The translations under genes and the position numbers were made by a program. A stretch of DNA of 64,000 bases from Cryobacterium flavum (GTDB lineage: Bacteria > Actinomycetota > Actinomycetes > Actinomycetales > Microbacteriaceae): positions 186,001 through 250,000 of the forward strand of contig NZ_FNIB01000005.1 of assembly GCF_900103805.1 (NCBI RefSeq), in the 5' to 3' direction. Shown piece by piece: positions 30,700 to 40,162 of the stretch. The notes under the pieces are model-generated. The model was not told the DNA's origin. It ran no database searches and saw only the letters and a list, made by a program, of their open reading frames with translations. Within the stretch, counting starts at the first letter, position 1, and the number at the start of each line of letters is the position of its first letter.

Positions 30700-31897
30700 G
30701 GTGGGGCTTCTCCGGGGTCGCTGTGCGGGCGGGCGGAGTAGCGGCAGCGGATGCCGCGGCATCCGCTGCGTCGGCCCGCTCGATCGCCTCGCGAATCGTG
30801 GTCGCGGCCTGTTCGGGGGTGACGTCGCCGATCCAGGCCCCCATCGCGGCTTCCGACCCGGCGAGGTACTTGAGCTTGTCCTCGGCTCGACGCGGGCTCG
30901 TCACCTGCAGCATCAGTCGAATCTCCGAGCGTCGGACGTGCACGGGTGCCTGGTGCCAGGCCCCGATGTACGGGGTCGGCGTCGAGTAGATGGCGTCGAT
31001 TCCACGCAGGAGGCGCCGGTAGAGCACCGCCAGTTCGTCGCGCTCTGCGAGGGTGGTGGCGGCGAAGTCAGGCACGTGCCGGTTCGGGAGCATATGCACT
31101 TCGATCGGCCAACGAGCCGCGAAGGGAACAAAAGCAGTCCAATACGCCCCCTGCAGAACGACACGGTCACCGGCCTGCTCAAGAGTCAGGATATCCGCGA
31201 ACAACGTCGGCCCATAGACGTCGAGCGACTCGATCAGCTGCCGCGTGCGCGGGGTCACGTAGGGATATGCATAGATCTGGCCGTGCGGATGCCGTAGCGT
31301 CACGCCGATCGCCTCGCCGCGATTCTCGAACGGAAAGACCTGCTCGATGCCGGGCAGGCTCGACAGTGCATACGTGCGCTCAGCCCACGCCTCAATCACC
31401 GTGCGAGCACGAGTGGCCGAGAGGCTCGCGAACGATCCCTCGTTTTCCGGGCTGAAGCAGACGACCTCACAGCGTCCAACGGACGTGCGGGTGCGCCCCA
31501 GACCGATCGTGGCGAGATCCGCGAGACCGGCCGGGGCGTCGGCATCCGTTAGTAGCGGGCCGAAAGACGGGGTCTTGTTCTCGAAGACTGCCACGTCATA
31601 GTTGCTCGGCACCTCGGACGGATTGTCCGGGGTTGACGGTGCCAGCGGATCAAGGTGCGCCGGCGGCAGGAACACCCGGTTTTGCCGGGCGGCAGCGATC
31701 GACACCCATTCCGCGCTCAGTGGGTCCTGCCGCATGTTGGCAGTGGCGGGGCGCTGATCAAGTTCGCGCACATCGGCGGCCCGATCCGGCGACAGCGTGG
31801 TGTCAGGATCGTCGAAGTAGAAGAGGTCTCGACCGTCGGCCAGGGTGTGCTGCTGTCGAGCGATGCCGGCGTCGGCGATGAAGTCTGCGTGTCTCAT
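30692..31897 (-). CDS. galT: Galactose-1-phosphate uridylyltransferase
   Basis: A 401-residue enzyme exchanging UMP between UDP-glucose and galactose 1-phosphate. The active-site motif is TLRHPHGQIYAYPYV; also seen are NRVFLPPAHLDPL, CFSPENEGSF and the C-terminal GAWHQAPVH. ATG 31897 is preceded by GTGGAAA at acceptable spacing. The tail after about residue 375 is Ala-rich and poorly conserved. It is divergent from a DeoR regulator that probably controls it. No galE or galM is nearby. Confidence 0.93.
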   Translation of the reverse strand: MRHADFIADAGIARQQHTLADGRDLFYFDDPDTTLSPDRAADVRELDQRPATANMRQDPLSAEWVSIAAARQNRVFLPPAHLDPLAPSTPDNPSEVPSNYDVAVFENKTPSFGPLLTDADAPAGLADLATIGLGRTRTSVGRCEVVCFSPENEGSFASLSATRARTVIEAWAERTYALSSLPGIEQVFPFENRGEAIGVTLRHPHGQIYAYPYVTPRTRQLIESLDVYGPTLFADILTLEQAGDRVVLQGAYWTAFVPFAARWPIEVHMLPNRHVPDFAATTLAERDELAVLYRRLLRGIDAIYSTPTPYIGAWHQAPVHVRRSEIRLMLQVTSPRRAEDKLKYLAGSEAAMGAWIGDVTPEQAATTIREAIERADAADAAASAAATPPARTATPEKPHHD

Positions 31898-31922
31898 AGC
31901 AGTTTCCACAGTATCTGATTTT

Positions 31923-31968
31923 ACTTTCCGAAACCAGAGACTTTCGAATTGAAAGAAATGACGAAGTA
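31923..31968. promoter_or_regulatory. Candidate DeoR operator between galT and its regulator
   Basis: The 86-bp divergent gap holds two direct ACTTTC copies (31923-31928 and 31940-31945), the inverted CTTTC-GAATT-GAAAG (31941-31955), and further AAGTAA/TTACTT matches. Such repeated short boxes suit a multimeric DeoR-type repressor. Confidence 0.45.
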
Positions 31969-31983
31969 AGTAAAGATGGAGGC

Positions 31984-32850
31984 ATGGCTTCCCTCGACCC
32001 CTTGCAGAGCCCGACGACCGCACCGTCGACGTCACCCGACCGCGACGGGCTACCGGGGCCCGTCAGGCGCGAGCAGATCCACAGGCTCATCGACGAACGC
32101 GGTTTCGTGCAGGTTCGCGAATTGCGGGAGACCTTTGGCGTGTCCGGTGTCACGGCCAGAGCGGATCTCGATGCGCTCGAAACTGCAGGAGCGGTCCAAC
32201 GCGTACACGGCGGGGCAGTGCTCGCCCGAGGCTCTTCCGGGCAGCCAATGATCGAGTCCTCCTTCGAACAGGCGCTCGCTTCGTCCGTCATACCCAAACA
32301 ACAAATTGGCTCGCTCGCGGCCGGCCTCGTCTCAACCGGGCAGAGCGTCATCCTCGACGTTGGCTCGACCACCCTCGCGATCGCCCGTGCCCTCGTGGCC
32401 CGCCAAGAATTGACCGACGTAGTGATTATCACGAACGGGCTGAGCATCGCACTCGAGCTGGAGCCAGCCATCCCCCGCTTCACCGTGATCGTGACCGGCG
32501 GTTCCTTGCGCCCGCGTCAGCACTCGCTCGTGGAACCACTCGCCTCCTCCGTGCTCAGCCAGGTACACGCCGACCTAGCCTTCATCGGCTGCAACGGTGT
32601 AGATGCCGAGCACGGCGTCACGAACATCAACCTGCCCGAGGCGGGCACCAAGAAGCTCATGCTCGCGGCGACGACCCGCTCCATCATCGTGGCCGACGCG
32701 TCCAAGCTCGGCCAGGTACACCTCGGCCAGGTCGGGCCACTTCGTTCCTTTGACACCCTGATCACGGATACCGCGGCGGACAGCGCTGCGCTCGCGCCTT
32801 TTCGTGAGGCCGGCCTCGCCGTGTTGCAACCGCAACACACACTTTCCTGA
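31984..32850 (+). CDS. DeoR-family transcriptional regulator (galactose genes)
   Basis: A 288-residue regulator. The helix-turn-helix region is RREQIHRLIDERGFVQVREL (about residues 28-47), with SGVTARADLDAL and RVHGGAV, the DeoR N-terminal hallmarks. The sensor domain has VILDVGSTTLAIARAL, TNGLSIALEL and a C-terminal KKLMLAA-R-IIVADASKLG pattern that binds sugar phosphates. Its divergent placement next to galTK suggests it represses them until galactose is present. The start ATG has GGAGG very close (about 3 nt), so initiation may be weak or leaderless. Confidence 0.9.
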   Translation: MASLDPLQSPTTAPSTSPDRDGLPGPVRREQIHRLIDERGFVQVRELRETFGVSGVTARADLDALETAGAVQRVHGGAVLARGSSGQPMIESSFEQALASSVIPKQQIGSLAAGLVSTGQSVILDVGSTTLAIARALVARQELTDVVIITNGLSIALELEPAIPRFTVIVTGGSLRPRQHSLVEPLASSVLSQVHADLAFIGCNGVDAEHGVTNINLPEAGTKKLMLAATTRSIIVADASKLGQVHLGQVGPLRSFDTLITDTAADSAALAPFREAGLAVLQPQHTLS

Positions 32851-33008
32851 CGTGGTTGCGCCCAGCGGGGAGTTTTCTCACGGGGCCGGCTTCTGCTGAC
32901 GCCCGCCCTTTAAGTAGCCCCTGAAGCCTGGCTGCCAGGCCGTTGGATTGTTGCGACCGGGCAAGGACACCGATCCGGCGCGGTCCGCAAACAGGTCACA
33001 CTGGAGTC

Positions 33009-33827
33009 ATGCCAATTCTGAACAAGGACACGACCCTGTGCATCTCGCTGTCGGCCCGGCCGAGCAACCTGGGCACCCGGTTTCACAACTACCTCTATGA
33101 GGAGCTGGGCCTGAACTTCATCTACAAGGCCTTCGCTCCAACCAACCTGGCCGATGCTATCGCTGGTGTGCGGGGGCTCGGCATTCGGGGCTGTGCGGTG
33201 TCGATGCCCTACAAGGAAGACGTCATCGCCCTCGTCGACGACATGGATGCCTCGGCGTCAGCCATCAACTCGGTCAACACCATCGTGAACGATGGCGGCC
33301 ACCTGACCGCATACAACACCGACTATTCCGCCGTGCAGCGGCTGCTGGCCGAGCACGAGGTGCCGCGCGAATACTCCGTCATTCTGCGCGGAAGCGGCGG
33401 CATGGCGAAGGCCGTCGCAGCGGCATTGCACGATGCCGGCTTCGACCGGGGAACCATCGTGGCGCGCAACGAGGTCACCGGCCGCGCCCTAGCCGCGCTG
33501 TACAGCTATGAGTGGGCATCCGAGGTGGGCGCGCTCACCGCCGACCTGATCGTCAATGTGACGCCGGTCGGTATGGCCGGCGGCGCCGACGCCGATCACA
33601 CGTCCTTCCCAGCCGCGGCGATCGACGCGGCGAGCGTGGTCTTCGACGTGGTGGCCTCCCCCGCTGAAACGCCACTCATCGTGGGGGCGCGAAAGCTCGG
33701 CAAACCGGTCATCACCGGCGCCGAGGTGGTGGCGTTGCAGGCCGAGGAGCAGTTTTACCTATACACCGGCATCCGCCCCACCCCCGACCAGGTGCGTCAA
33801 GCCTCCGCCTTCTCCCGCCAACCCTGA
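33009..33827 (+). CDS. Shikimate dehydrogenase-like protein (SdhL/HI0607 type)
   Basis: A 272-residue member of the shikimate/quinate dehydrogenase family. It differs from AroE in the substrate loop: SLSARPSNLGTRFHNYLYEE replaces the usual S-x-S-P-x-I-H-N form. I recognise this as the SdhL (HI0607-like) subgroup. The catalytic lysine lies in SMPYKEDV, the partner aspartate in AYNTDYSAV, and the nucleotide loop is RGSGGMAKAV. SdhL enzymes show weak shikimate activity and their true substrate is unknown. GGAG precedes ATG 33009. A near-perfect palindrome follows the stop. Confidence 0.88.
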   Translation: MPILNKDTTLCISLSARPSNLGTRFHNYLYEELGLNFIYKAFAPTNLADAIAGVRGLGIRGCAVSMPYKEDVIALVDDMDASASAINSVNTIVNDGGHLTAYNTDYSAVQRLLAEHEVPREYSVILRGSGGMAKAVAAALHDAGFDRGTIVARNEVTGRALAALYSYEWASEVGALTADLIVNVTPVGMAGGADADHTSFPAAAIDAASVVFDVVASPAETPLIVGARKLGKPVITGAEVVALQAEEQFYLYTGIRPTPDQVRQASAFSRQP

Positions 33828-33838
33828 CCCCCGTTTTC

Positions 33839-33861
33839 GGGACGGGCCCGGGCCCCGTCCC
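33839..33861. terminator. GC-rich palindromic terminator (short member of the dispersed palindrome family)
   Basis: GGGACGGGCCCG and its near-complement CGGGCCCCGTCCC form an almost perfect hairpin between two convergent genes, flanked by TTTT and AAAA that can extend the stem. The GACGGG...CCCGTC core is shared with the elements at 38140 and 56993. Confidence 0.7.
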
Positions 33862-33875
33862 AAAAGCAGGCGGGG

Positions 33876-35015
33876 TCAGGCGCGCGGCAGGGCGGCCTCG
33901 AGGTCGGCGATGAGGTCGGCGACGTCCTCGATGCCGACCGAGAGGCGCACGATGTTGTCGGGCACCTCCAGCTCGGTGCCGCGCACCGAGGCGTGCGTCA
34001 TTTCCGAGGGATAGTTCACGAGGGACTCGACGCCGCCGAGCGACTCGGCCAGCTGGAACAGCTGCATCGACTCGGCGAACAGGCGCGCGGCGGCCGCGCC
34101 ACCAACGAATGCGACGGAGATCATGCCGCCGAAGCCGGACATCTGCTTCTTGGCCAGGTCGTGGCCGGGGTGGCCGGGCAGTCCCGGGTAATAGACGGCA
34201 GCGATCGCGGGGTGGCCGTCGAGGTATTCGGCGATGGTCTGGGCGTTCTTGCAGTGCCGTTCCATGCGCACCGAGAGCGTCTTGATGCCGCGCACGGTGA
34301 GCCAGGAGTCGAGCGGTGCTGAGACGGGACCGGCCGCGAACTGCAGAAACTGGGCTTTCGCGTAGAGCTCGTCGTCGTTGATGATGAGGGCGCCGCCGAG
34401 CACGTCGGAGTGACCGCCGAGATATTTCGTGGTCGAGTGCACCACCACGTCAGCGCCGAATTCAAGCGGATGCTGCAGCGCCGGTGACGCAAAGGTGTTG
34501 TCGACGATCGCGACCACGCCGTGTCGGTGCGCGATCTCGGCGAGCGCCGCAATGTCGCTGATCTTCATGAGCGGGTTGCTCGGCGTCTCCACCCAGAGGA
34601 TCTTTGTTTCGGGGCGGATGGCCGCCTCGACCGCCGCGAGGTCGCTCATCTCGACGGTGGTGTTGAGCACCCCCCAGGCACCGTGCACCTTGCTGATGAG
34701 GCGGTGGGTTCCGCCGTAGACATCATTGCCGAGCACGACGTGGTCGCCAGGTGCCAGGATGGCGCGCAGGATGGTGTCTTCGGCGGCGAGTCCGCTGGCA
34801 AAGGACAGTCCGTGCTTGCCGCCTTCCAGCGCTGCGAGGAGCGATTCGAGCACGGTGCGCGTGGGGTTGCCGCCGCGGCTGTACTCGTAGCCGCCGCGCA
34901 GGTTGCCGATGCCGTCCTGCACGTAGGTGGAGGTCTGGTAGATCGGCGGAATGACGGCGCCGGTGGTCGGGTCGAATTCCTGACCGGCGTGGATGGCGAT
35001 CGTGTCGAAGTTCAT
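33876..35015 (-). CDS. metB: Cystathionine gamma-synthase (Cys/Met metabolism PLP enzyme)
   Basis: A 379-residue PLP enzyme. The Schiff-base lysine is in VVHSTTKYLGGHSD, with TSTYVQDGIG, YSRGGNPTR, VETPSNPL and a C-terminal SLGGVESLVNYPSEMTHAS that match MetB/MetC-type enzymes. A gamma-lyase activity (MetC/Cgl) cannot be excluded by sequence; next to cbs, the pair could run reverse transsulfuration (homocysteine to cysteine). AGAGGGAG precedes ATG 35015. It lies 20 nt after cbs on the same transcript. Confidence 0.92.
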   Translation of the reverse strand: MNFDTIAIHAGQEFDPTTGAVIPPIYQTSTYVQDGIGNLRGGYEYSRGGNPTRTVLESLLAALEGGKHGLSFASGLAAEDTILRAILAPGDHVVLGNDVYGGTHRLISKVHGAWGVLNTTVEMSDLAAVEAAIRPETKILWVETPSNPLMKISDIAALAEIAHRHGVVAIVDNTFASPALQHPLEFGADVVVHSTTKYLGGHSDVLGGALIINDDELYAKAQFLQFAAGPVSAPLDSWLTVRGIKTLSVRMERHCKNAQTIAEYLDGHPAIAAVYYPGLPGHPGHDLAKKQMSGFGGMISVAFVGGAAAARLFAESMQLFQLAESLGGVESLVNYPSEMTHASVRGTELEVPDNIVRLSVGIEDVADLIADLEAALPRA

Positions 35016-35035
35016 GATTACTCCCTCTGTAGAAA

Positions 35036-36400
35036 TTAGACGCTCAGGTAGCTGAGCAGGTCGTGCCGGGTGATGACGCCGAGCGGCTTGCCGCCGTCGG
35101 TGACGAGCAGCGCATCGTGCTCGGCGAAGGCGGCGCGCGCGGCGGCGACCGGCTCGTTGACGCCGATCAGCGGCAGCGCGTCGCCGACGATGGAGCCAAC
35201 CCGATCGGTGAGTTTCGCGTCGCCGGAGAAGACCAGGCCCATCAGGGCGCGTTCGTCGACCGCTCCGAGTACCTCGCCCATCACGACGGGCGGCTTGGCG
35301 CTCAGCACGAGCAGCTGCGACACACCCTGACTGGTCATGGTTTCGATCGCATCGTGCACGGTGTCGCTCGGGTGCACATAGACCAGGTCCGGCAGGCTCC
35401 CGGTCTTCGATTCGAGCAAATTGGCGACGGTGTGACCGGCGGGGGCGTTGCTGAAACCGTAGCTGCGCATCCACCCATCGTTGAAGATTTTGCCGAGGTA
35501 GCCGCGACCGCCGTCGGGCAGCAGCACCACGATCGTGTCGCCTTGGCCGAGCTTCTCGGCGGCGCGTAGGGCGGCCACGACGGCCATGCCGCTTGAACCG
35601 CCGACGAGGATTCCCTCTTCGAGGGCGAGCCTGCGGGTCATGGCGAAGGAGTCGGCGTCGGAGACGGCGATCACCTCATGCACGACCGTGGGGTCGTAGG
35701 CGCCCGGCCAGAAGTCTTCACCGACACCCTCGACCAGGTAGGGGCGGCCGGTGCCGCCGGAGTAAACCGAGCCCTCAGGGTCGGCGCCGATGATGCGTAC
35801 GGCGTCATTCGACACCTCGCGCAGGTAGCGACCGGTTCCGGTGATGGTGCCGCCGGTGCCGACGCCGGCAACGAAGTGGGTGACCGTGCCGTCGGTGTCA
35901 CGCCAGATCTCAGGGCCGGTCTTCTCGTAGTGACTGAGCGGGCCGTTCGGGTTGAAGTACTGATTGGGCTTGAACGCGCCCGGAATATCCCGGGCCAGCC
36001 GGTCGGAGACGCTGTAGTACGACTCGGGGTCTTCGGGGGCAACGGATGTCGGCGTCACCACGATCTCGGCGCCGTACGCCGTGAGCACGTTGCGTTTGTC
36101 CTCGCCGACCTTGTCGGGCAGCACGAACACGCACTTGTAGCCGCGCTGCTGAGCCACCAGGGCCAGGCCCACTCCGGTGTTGCCCGACGTGGGTTCGACG
36201 ATCGTGCCGCCGGGTTTCAGAAGGCCCTCGCGCTCGGCGGCGTCGATGATGCGCACGGCGATGCGGTCTTTGGCCGAGCCGCCCGGGTTCAGGTATTCGA
36301 GTTTCACGAGCACCGTCGCGGTCAGTCCGGCGGTGACCTTGTGGAGTTTAACCAACGGGGTGTCACCGATGAGGTCAAGGACGGTGTCTGCGATTTTCAT
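35036..36400 (-). CDS. cbs: Cystathionine beta-synthase
   Basis: A 454-residue enzyme. The catalytic PLP domain (about residues 1-310) shows NPGGSAKDRIA with the PLP lysine, EPTSGNTGVGLAL and GVGTGGTITG. Two C-terminal CBS domains (about 335-454) carry VHPSDTVHDAIETM and GVITRHDLLSYL. It condenses serine and homocysteine to cystathionine. The presence of CBS domains, absent from cysteine synthase, supports this assignment. The upstream gap 36401-36670 (270 bp) shows no riboswitch I can recognise and no convincing gene. Confidence 0.94.
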   Translation of the reverse strand: MKIADTVLDLIGDTPLVKLHKVTAGLTATVLVKLEYLNPGGSAKDRIAVRIIDAAEREGLLKPGGTIVEPTSGNTGVGLALVAQQRGYKCVFVLPDKVGEDKRNVLTAYGAEIVVTPTSVAPEDPESYYSVSDRLARDIPGAFKPNQYFNPNGPLSHYEKTGPEIWRDTDGTVTHFVAGVGTGGTITGTGRYLREVSNDAVRIIGADPEGSVYSGGTGRPYLVEGVGEDFWPGAYDPTVVHEVIAVSDADSFAMTRRLALEEGILVGGSSGMAVVAALRAAEKLGQGDTIVVLLPDGGRGYLGKIFNDGWMRSYGFSNAPAGHTVANLLESKTGSLPDLVYVHPSDTVHDAIETMTSQGVSQLLVLSAKPPVVMGEVLGAVDERALMGLVFSGDAKLTDRVGSIVGDALPLIGVNEPVAAARAAFAEHDALLVTDGGKPLGVITRHDLLSYLSV

Positions 36401-36670
36401 GGGGAATTCCTTTGGTCAAGCAGCAGGGTCGAGCCGCGCGCGTTCAAACAGGCGCGGCCTCGGGGATGCACACCGAACGGCGGCCGAACGGGTTCGTGGA
36501 GGGTCGGCTAGCGACAGCAGCAACACGGCGAATGAACGGGCACCCTCCCAGTCTATCGGGCGCCGAGAGCCGCCGACCAGCCTGACAAAGAACTGTGAGA
36601 GCGGCATCGGGGGAAGCCACAGGGGCGACTGTTACGTTCGAATGGAAGTAGCTCCAACAGAGAGGCCCTC

Positions 36671-37351
36671 GTGACCCCCCAGCCCGGTTCCCCCGTAAAC
36701 CAAGCGTCGCTCAAGCAGGAACGCGCCGCAAAGCGCACGAAAAAGCTGGAGGAGTATCACCGCCAGCAAAAGCGCGGCAAGCGTAACCGTCTGATTGGCA
36801 TCGTCGGCGGCGCGGTGGCCGTGGTCGCGATCATCGCACTCATCGTCACGGCCTTCGTGCTCACCCCGAAAGCGGCCAACTATGCGGGCGGCGGCGCCGG
36901 CGATGCGTCGACGATCGAGGGCGTTGAAACCTTCACCAACACGGCCGGTCACGTGGAAACTGCCGTCACCTACGAGCAGACACCCCCCGCCGGCGGCGAG
37001 CACGCCTCGGCCTGGCTCAACTGCGGAGTCTACGATCAGGTCGTTCCCAACGAGAACGCCGTGCACTCGCTCGAGCACGGCGCCATTTGGGTCACCTACG
37101 ACCCGTCGATCTCCGATGCCGAGCTCGCCACGCTGAAGGCCGAACTGCCCTCGACCTACGTCGTGCTCTCTCCCTTCGAAGGAATTCCGGCACCGATCGT
37201 GCTCAGCGGCTGGAACGCGCAGCTTCAGGTGGACAGCGCCGGCGATGCCCGTATTGCCGACTTCTTCAGCGAATTCTGGAAGAGCGTCAACGTGCCCGAA
37301 GACGGCGCTCCGTGCTCGGGCGCGATCGACGCCCCCGGCAAGGTCTCCTAG
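36671..37351 (+). CDS. DUF3105 membrane-anchored protein
   Basis: A 226-residue protein starting with GTG. The cytoplasmic basic N-terminus (KRTKKLEEYHRQQKRGKRNR, residues 21-40) is followed by one membrane helix (IGIVGGAVAVVAIIALIVTAF) and an external DUF3105 domain with CGVYDQVVPNENAVHSLEHGA, here shortened, where Cys, Asn, His and Glu/His are conserved and could bind metal. A second Cys lies near the C-terminus (APCSGAID). It is followed by a DUF305 protein 13 nt on, a frequent pairing in actinobacteria that suggests a joint extracytoplasmic role, possibly in metal handling. Confidence 0.88.
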   Translation: MTPQPGSPVNQASLKQERAAKRTKKLEEYHRQQKRGKRNRLIGIVGGAVAVVAIIALIVTAFVLTPKAANYAGGGAGDASTIEGVETFTNTAGHVETAVTYEQTPPAGGEHASAWLNCGVYDQVVPNENAVHSLEHGAIWVTYDPSISDAELATLKAELPSTYVVLSPFEGIPAPIVLSGWNAQLQVDSAGDARIADFFSEFWKSVNVPEDGAPCSGAIDAPGKVS

Positions 37352-37364
37352 AACGCACGACCCC

Positions 37365-38069
37365 GTGACCGCTGACAATCCGCCGTCCGCCAGCACAGCG
37401 GATGTTCATCCCTCACGCCGGCGTCGCACACTTTTCATGGTCGTCACGGTGGTCGTCACAGCGCTCGTCGTGGGCGCCGCAGCCTTCTCGGCGGGGCGGC
37501 TCAGCACAATCGCGGACGCCACGCCGGACACGACGAGCGCCGAGGCGGGCTTCGCCCGGGACATGCAGGTGCATCACGACCAGGGCGTCGAACTCGCCCT
37601 GATCATTCGCGATCGCACCGAGGATGCACCGGTGCGGCTGCTCGCCTACGACATCGCCACGACGCAGGCCAAGCAGAGCGGGCAGATGGCCGGGTGGCTC
37701 GCTGTCTGGGGCCTGCCGCAGTTCTCCCCCGAACCCTCGATGACCTGGATGACACGGCCGACCCTGGCTGGGGAGTCGCACGACGGATCCCATACTGCTG
37801 GATCCGACGCCGCGCACGTGGCGGGAGAACCGATGCCGGGGCTGGCGACGCCGGCGCAGATTGCGGCGCTCACCGCGGCATCCGGTGTGGAAGCGGAACG
37901 ACAGTTTCTGGTCATCATGATCGCTCACCACCGTGGTGCCATCGAGATGGCCGACGCGGTGCTCGACCGAAGCACCAACGCGACCGTGCGGGCCTTCGCG
38001 ACCGCCGTCGTGCTGAGCCAGAAGTTCGAGATCGACCTCATGACCAGCATGCTCGCCGCCCGCTCGTAG
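37365..38069 (+). CDS. DUF305 protein, membrane-anchored, ferritin-like helices
   Basis: A 234-residue protein. GTG at 37365 is the likely start, 13 nt after the DUF3105 gene. One N-terminal helix (TLFMVVTVVVTALVVGAAAF) anchors it. The DUF305 domain shows the two conserved histidine pairs: DMQVHHDQGVELA (about residue 70) and MIAHHRGAIEMAD (about 187), with MAGWLAVWGLP between. The fold resembles a four-helix bundle, and members are tied to copper or other metal stress by context. Function is unproven. Confidence 0.88.
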   Translation: MTADNPPSASTADVHPSRRRRTLFMVVTVVVTALVVGAAAFSAGRLSTIADATPDTTSAEAGFARDMQVHHDQGVELALIIRDRTEDAPVRLLAYDIATTQAKQSGQMAGWLAVWGLPQFSPEPSMTWMTRPTLAGESHDGSHTAGSDAAHVAGEPMPGLATPAQIAALTAASGVEAERQFLVIMIAHHRGAIEMADAVLDRSTNATVRAFATAVVLSQKFEIDLMTSMLAARS

Positions 38070-38110
38070 CCTGTCCGCTGGGCATTTTCGCGCCGGGCCC
38101 ACCCTATGGC

Positions 38111-38161
38111 CACGGGCCCAGTTTATAAACTGGGCCCGTGGACGGGGCCTGGGCCCCGTCC
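38111..38161. repeat. Two adjacent long palindromes between convergent genes
   Basis: 38111-38140 is a 30-bp perfect palindrome centred on TTTATAAA with outer arms CACGGGCCCAG/CTGGGCCCGTG. 38140-38161 has 10-bp perfect arms GGACGGGGCC/GGCCCCGTCC around TG. A second copy of the composite lies at 56993-57067. It may terminate transcription from both sides; the double structure is more than a plain terminator needs. Confidence 0.8.
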
Positions 38162-38163
38162 GG

Positions 38164-40071
38164 TTAGAGGACGGGGCTCGACGTGATTTGGCGGGCGTAG
38201 AGGGAGGCGTAGACCGCGCCTTGGGCGAGCAGTTCGGCGTGGGTGCCGCGCTCCACGATGCGGCCGGCATCGACGACGAAGATCACGTCGGCATCGACGA
38301 TGGTCGACAGGCGGTGGGCGATCGCGATGGTCGTGCGGCCGTGGCTGGCCGTGTCGAGGGCAGCCTGCACCACGCTCTCGGAGATGGAGTCGAGCGCGCT
38401 CGTGGCCTCGTCGAGGATGAGCACGGGCGGGTCCTTCAGCAGCACCCGGGCAATAGCGATGCGCTGTTTCTCACCGCCGGACAGTCGGTAGCCGCGCTCC
38501 CCCACCATGGTGTCGTACTTCTCGGGGAACGAGTCGATCGTGTCGTGGATGTTCGCGGCGCGCGCGGCCGCGACCAGCTCGGCATCCGTCGCCTCCGGCT
38601 TGGCGTAGCGCAGGTTCTCGGCGATCGTCGCGTGGAACAGGTAGGTCTCCTGGCTCACGATGCCGATGTGCGAGACGAGCGATTGCTGCTGCAGGTCACG
38701 CACGTCGAGGCCGGAGAACAGCACTCGGCCGGCCGACACCTCATAGAAGCGCGGAATTAGGTAGGACACCGTGGTCTTGCCGGCGCCGGACGGTCCGACG
38801 AAGGCGGCGAACTGCCCCGGCTCGATCGTGAGGGACACGTCGTCGAGGGTCGGGCGGGCGTCACGACCGGCATCCGGATAGTTGAAGCGCACCCGGTCGA
38901 ACTCGACCCGCCCGCGCTCAGAACCGACAGACGGCACCAGTGCTGCATCCGGCTTGTCGCTGATCGCCGGCTTCAGGTCGAGGTATTCAAAGATGCGCGC
39001 GAACAGCGCCGACGAGGTCTGCAGGTCGAGCGCAACGCGCATCAGGCCGAGTAGCGGAAAAATGAGCCGAGCCTGCACGGTGGTGAACGCCACGATCGTG
39101 CCCGGCGTGACGTCCGTGGTGCCGTTGAACATGAGGGCACCGGCCACAAGGTACACGATCGCCGGAATAGCCGACAGGAACACGCTCACCGTGGCGAAGA
39201 ACCACTGGCCGCTCATCTGCTGGCTCACCTGCAGCCGCACCTGGTTGCGGTTCTCTTCGGCATACCGATCGATCTCGTTCTGCTGCCGGGTGAAACTTTT
39301 CGACAGCAAAATGCCCGACACGCTCAGGGTCTCCTGCGTGATGGCGGTCATGTCCGACAGCGATTCCTGCGTCTTGCCGGCGATGCGCGCGCGCACCTGG
39401 CCGACGCGGCGCTGGGCGAATACCAGAATCGGCATGAGCACGACGGCCACGATGGTCAGCTGCCAGTTGAGCAGCAGCATCGCCACGAAGGCCGCGATAA
39501 CCGTGACTGTGTTACCCAGGATGCTGGAAATTGTGTTGGTCAGTACCGTCGCGACACCGCCGACATCGTTCTGCAGCCGAGACTGAATCACGCCGGTCTT
39601 GGTCTTCGTGAAGAAGCTCAGCTCCATCGCCTGCAGGTGCGTGAACAGCCGCACGCGCAGGGCGCCCATGACCTTGTTGCCGACGCTCGCGGTGAGCCAG
39701 GTCTGCCAGACGCCAAGCAGCGCATTGACCAGAAAAACACCGAGCATGAGGGCCACGAGAACCCCGAGCACCGATAGGTTGGGGGGGGCGGCGGGCGGAA
39801 ACAGCCCGTCGTCGAAGGCGCGCTGCGTGAGCAGCGGCGGCACGACCGACAGCGCGGCACTGACCAGAACCAGCACGACGGTGACGATGAGCGTGCTGCG
39901 GTGCGGGGCGAACAGTGCGCCGATTCGAGCGAGCAGGTGCGGGATGCGCGGGGCGAGCGCGTTCTCTGCGCGCTGCGCCGCAGCATCCGCTCCGCTGACC
40001 CGTTTGCGCGGGCGTTCGACGCCCGCCTGCTGCCGCGGGCCGTGGCCAGGGGCGCCGTGCATTCCACTCAT
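38164..40071 (-). CDS. ABC exporter, fused membrane and ATPase domains
   Basis: A 635-residue half-transporter. Six membrane helices (about residues 58-345) form the type IV exporter domain with TGVIQSRLQNDVGGV and TQETLSVSGILLSKSF. The ATPase domain (about 385-625) has GPSGAGKTT, SQETYLFHATIAENL, LSGGEKQRIAIARVLL and LILDEATSALDS. Full length suggests a homodimer exporting lipids or drugs; the substrate is unknown. It begins with ATG 40071, with a weak ribosome site. It converges with the DUF305 gene. Confidence 0.93.
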   Translation of the reverse strand: MSGMHGAPGHGPRQQAGVERPRKRVSGADAAAQRAENALAPRIPHLLARIGALFAPHRSTLIVTVVLVLVSAALSVVPPLLTQRAFDDGLFPPAAPPNLSVLGVLVALMLGVFLVNALLGVWQTWLTASVGNKVMGALRVRLFTHLQAMELSFFTKTKTGVIQSRLQNDVGGVATVLTNTISSILGNTVTVIAAFVAMLLLNWQLTIVAVVLMPILVFAQRRVGQVRARIAGKTQESLSDMTAITQETLSVSGILLSKSFTRQQNEIDRYAEENRNQVRLQVSQQMSGQWFFATVSVFLSAIPAIVYLVAGALMFNGTTDVTPGTIVAFTTVQARLIFPLLGLMRVALDLQTSSALFARIFEYLDLKPAISDKPDAALVPSVGSERGRVEFDRVRFNYPDAGRDARPTLDDVSLTIEPGQFAAFVGPSGAGKTTVSYLIPRFYEVSAGRVLFSGLDVRDLQQQSLVSHIGIVSQETYLFHATIAENLRYAKPEATDAELVAAARAANIHDTIDSFPEKYDTMVGERGYRLSGGEKQRIAIARVLLKDPPVLILDEATSALDSISESVVQAALDTASHGRTTIAIAHRLSTIVDADVIFVVDAGRIVERGTHAELLAQGAVYASLYARQITSSPVL

Positions 40072-40162
40072 GCATTCACTCTAAACGTCGCCGCTGACCC
40101 GGCAGAACGGATGCCCGTGGTCGGGCCGGCCACGAGCATCCGTTCTCTCGAAAATCCGCCTG

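Noticed and set aside
36416-36607. A 63-codon minus-strand frame just upstream of cbs
   Set aside because: No ribosome site, no similarity I recognise and no cysteine-rich leader pattern.
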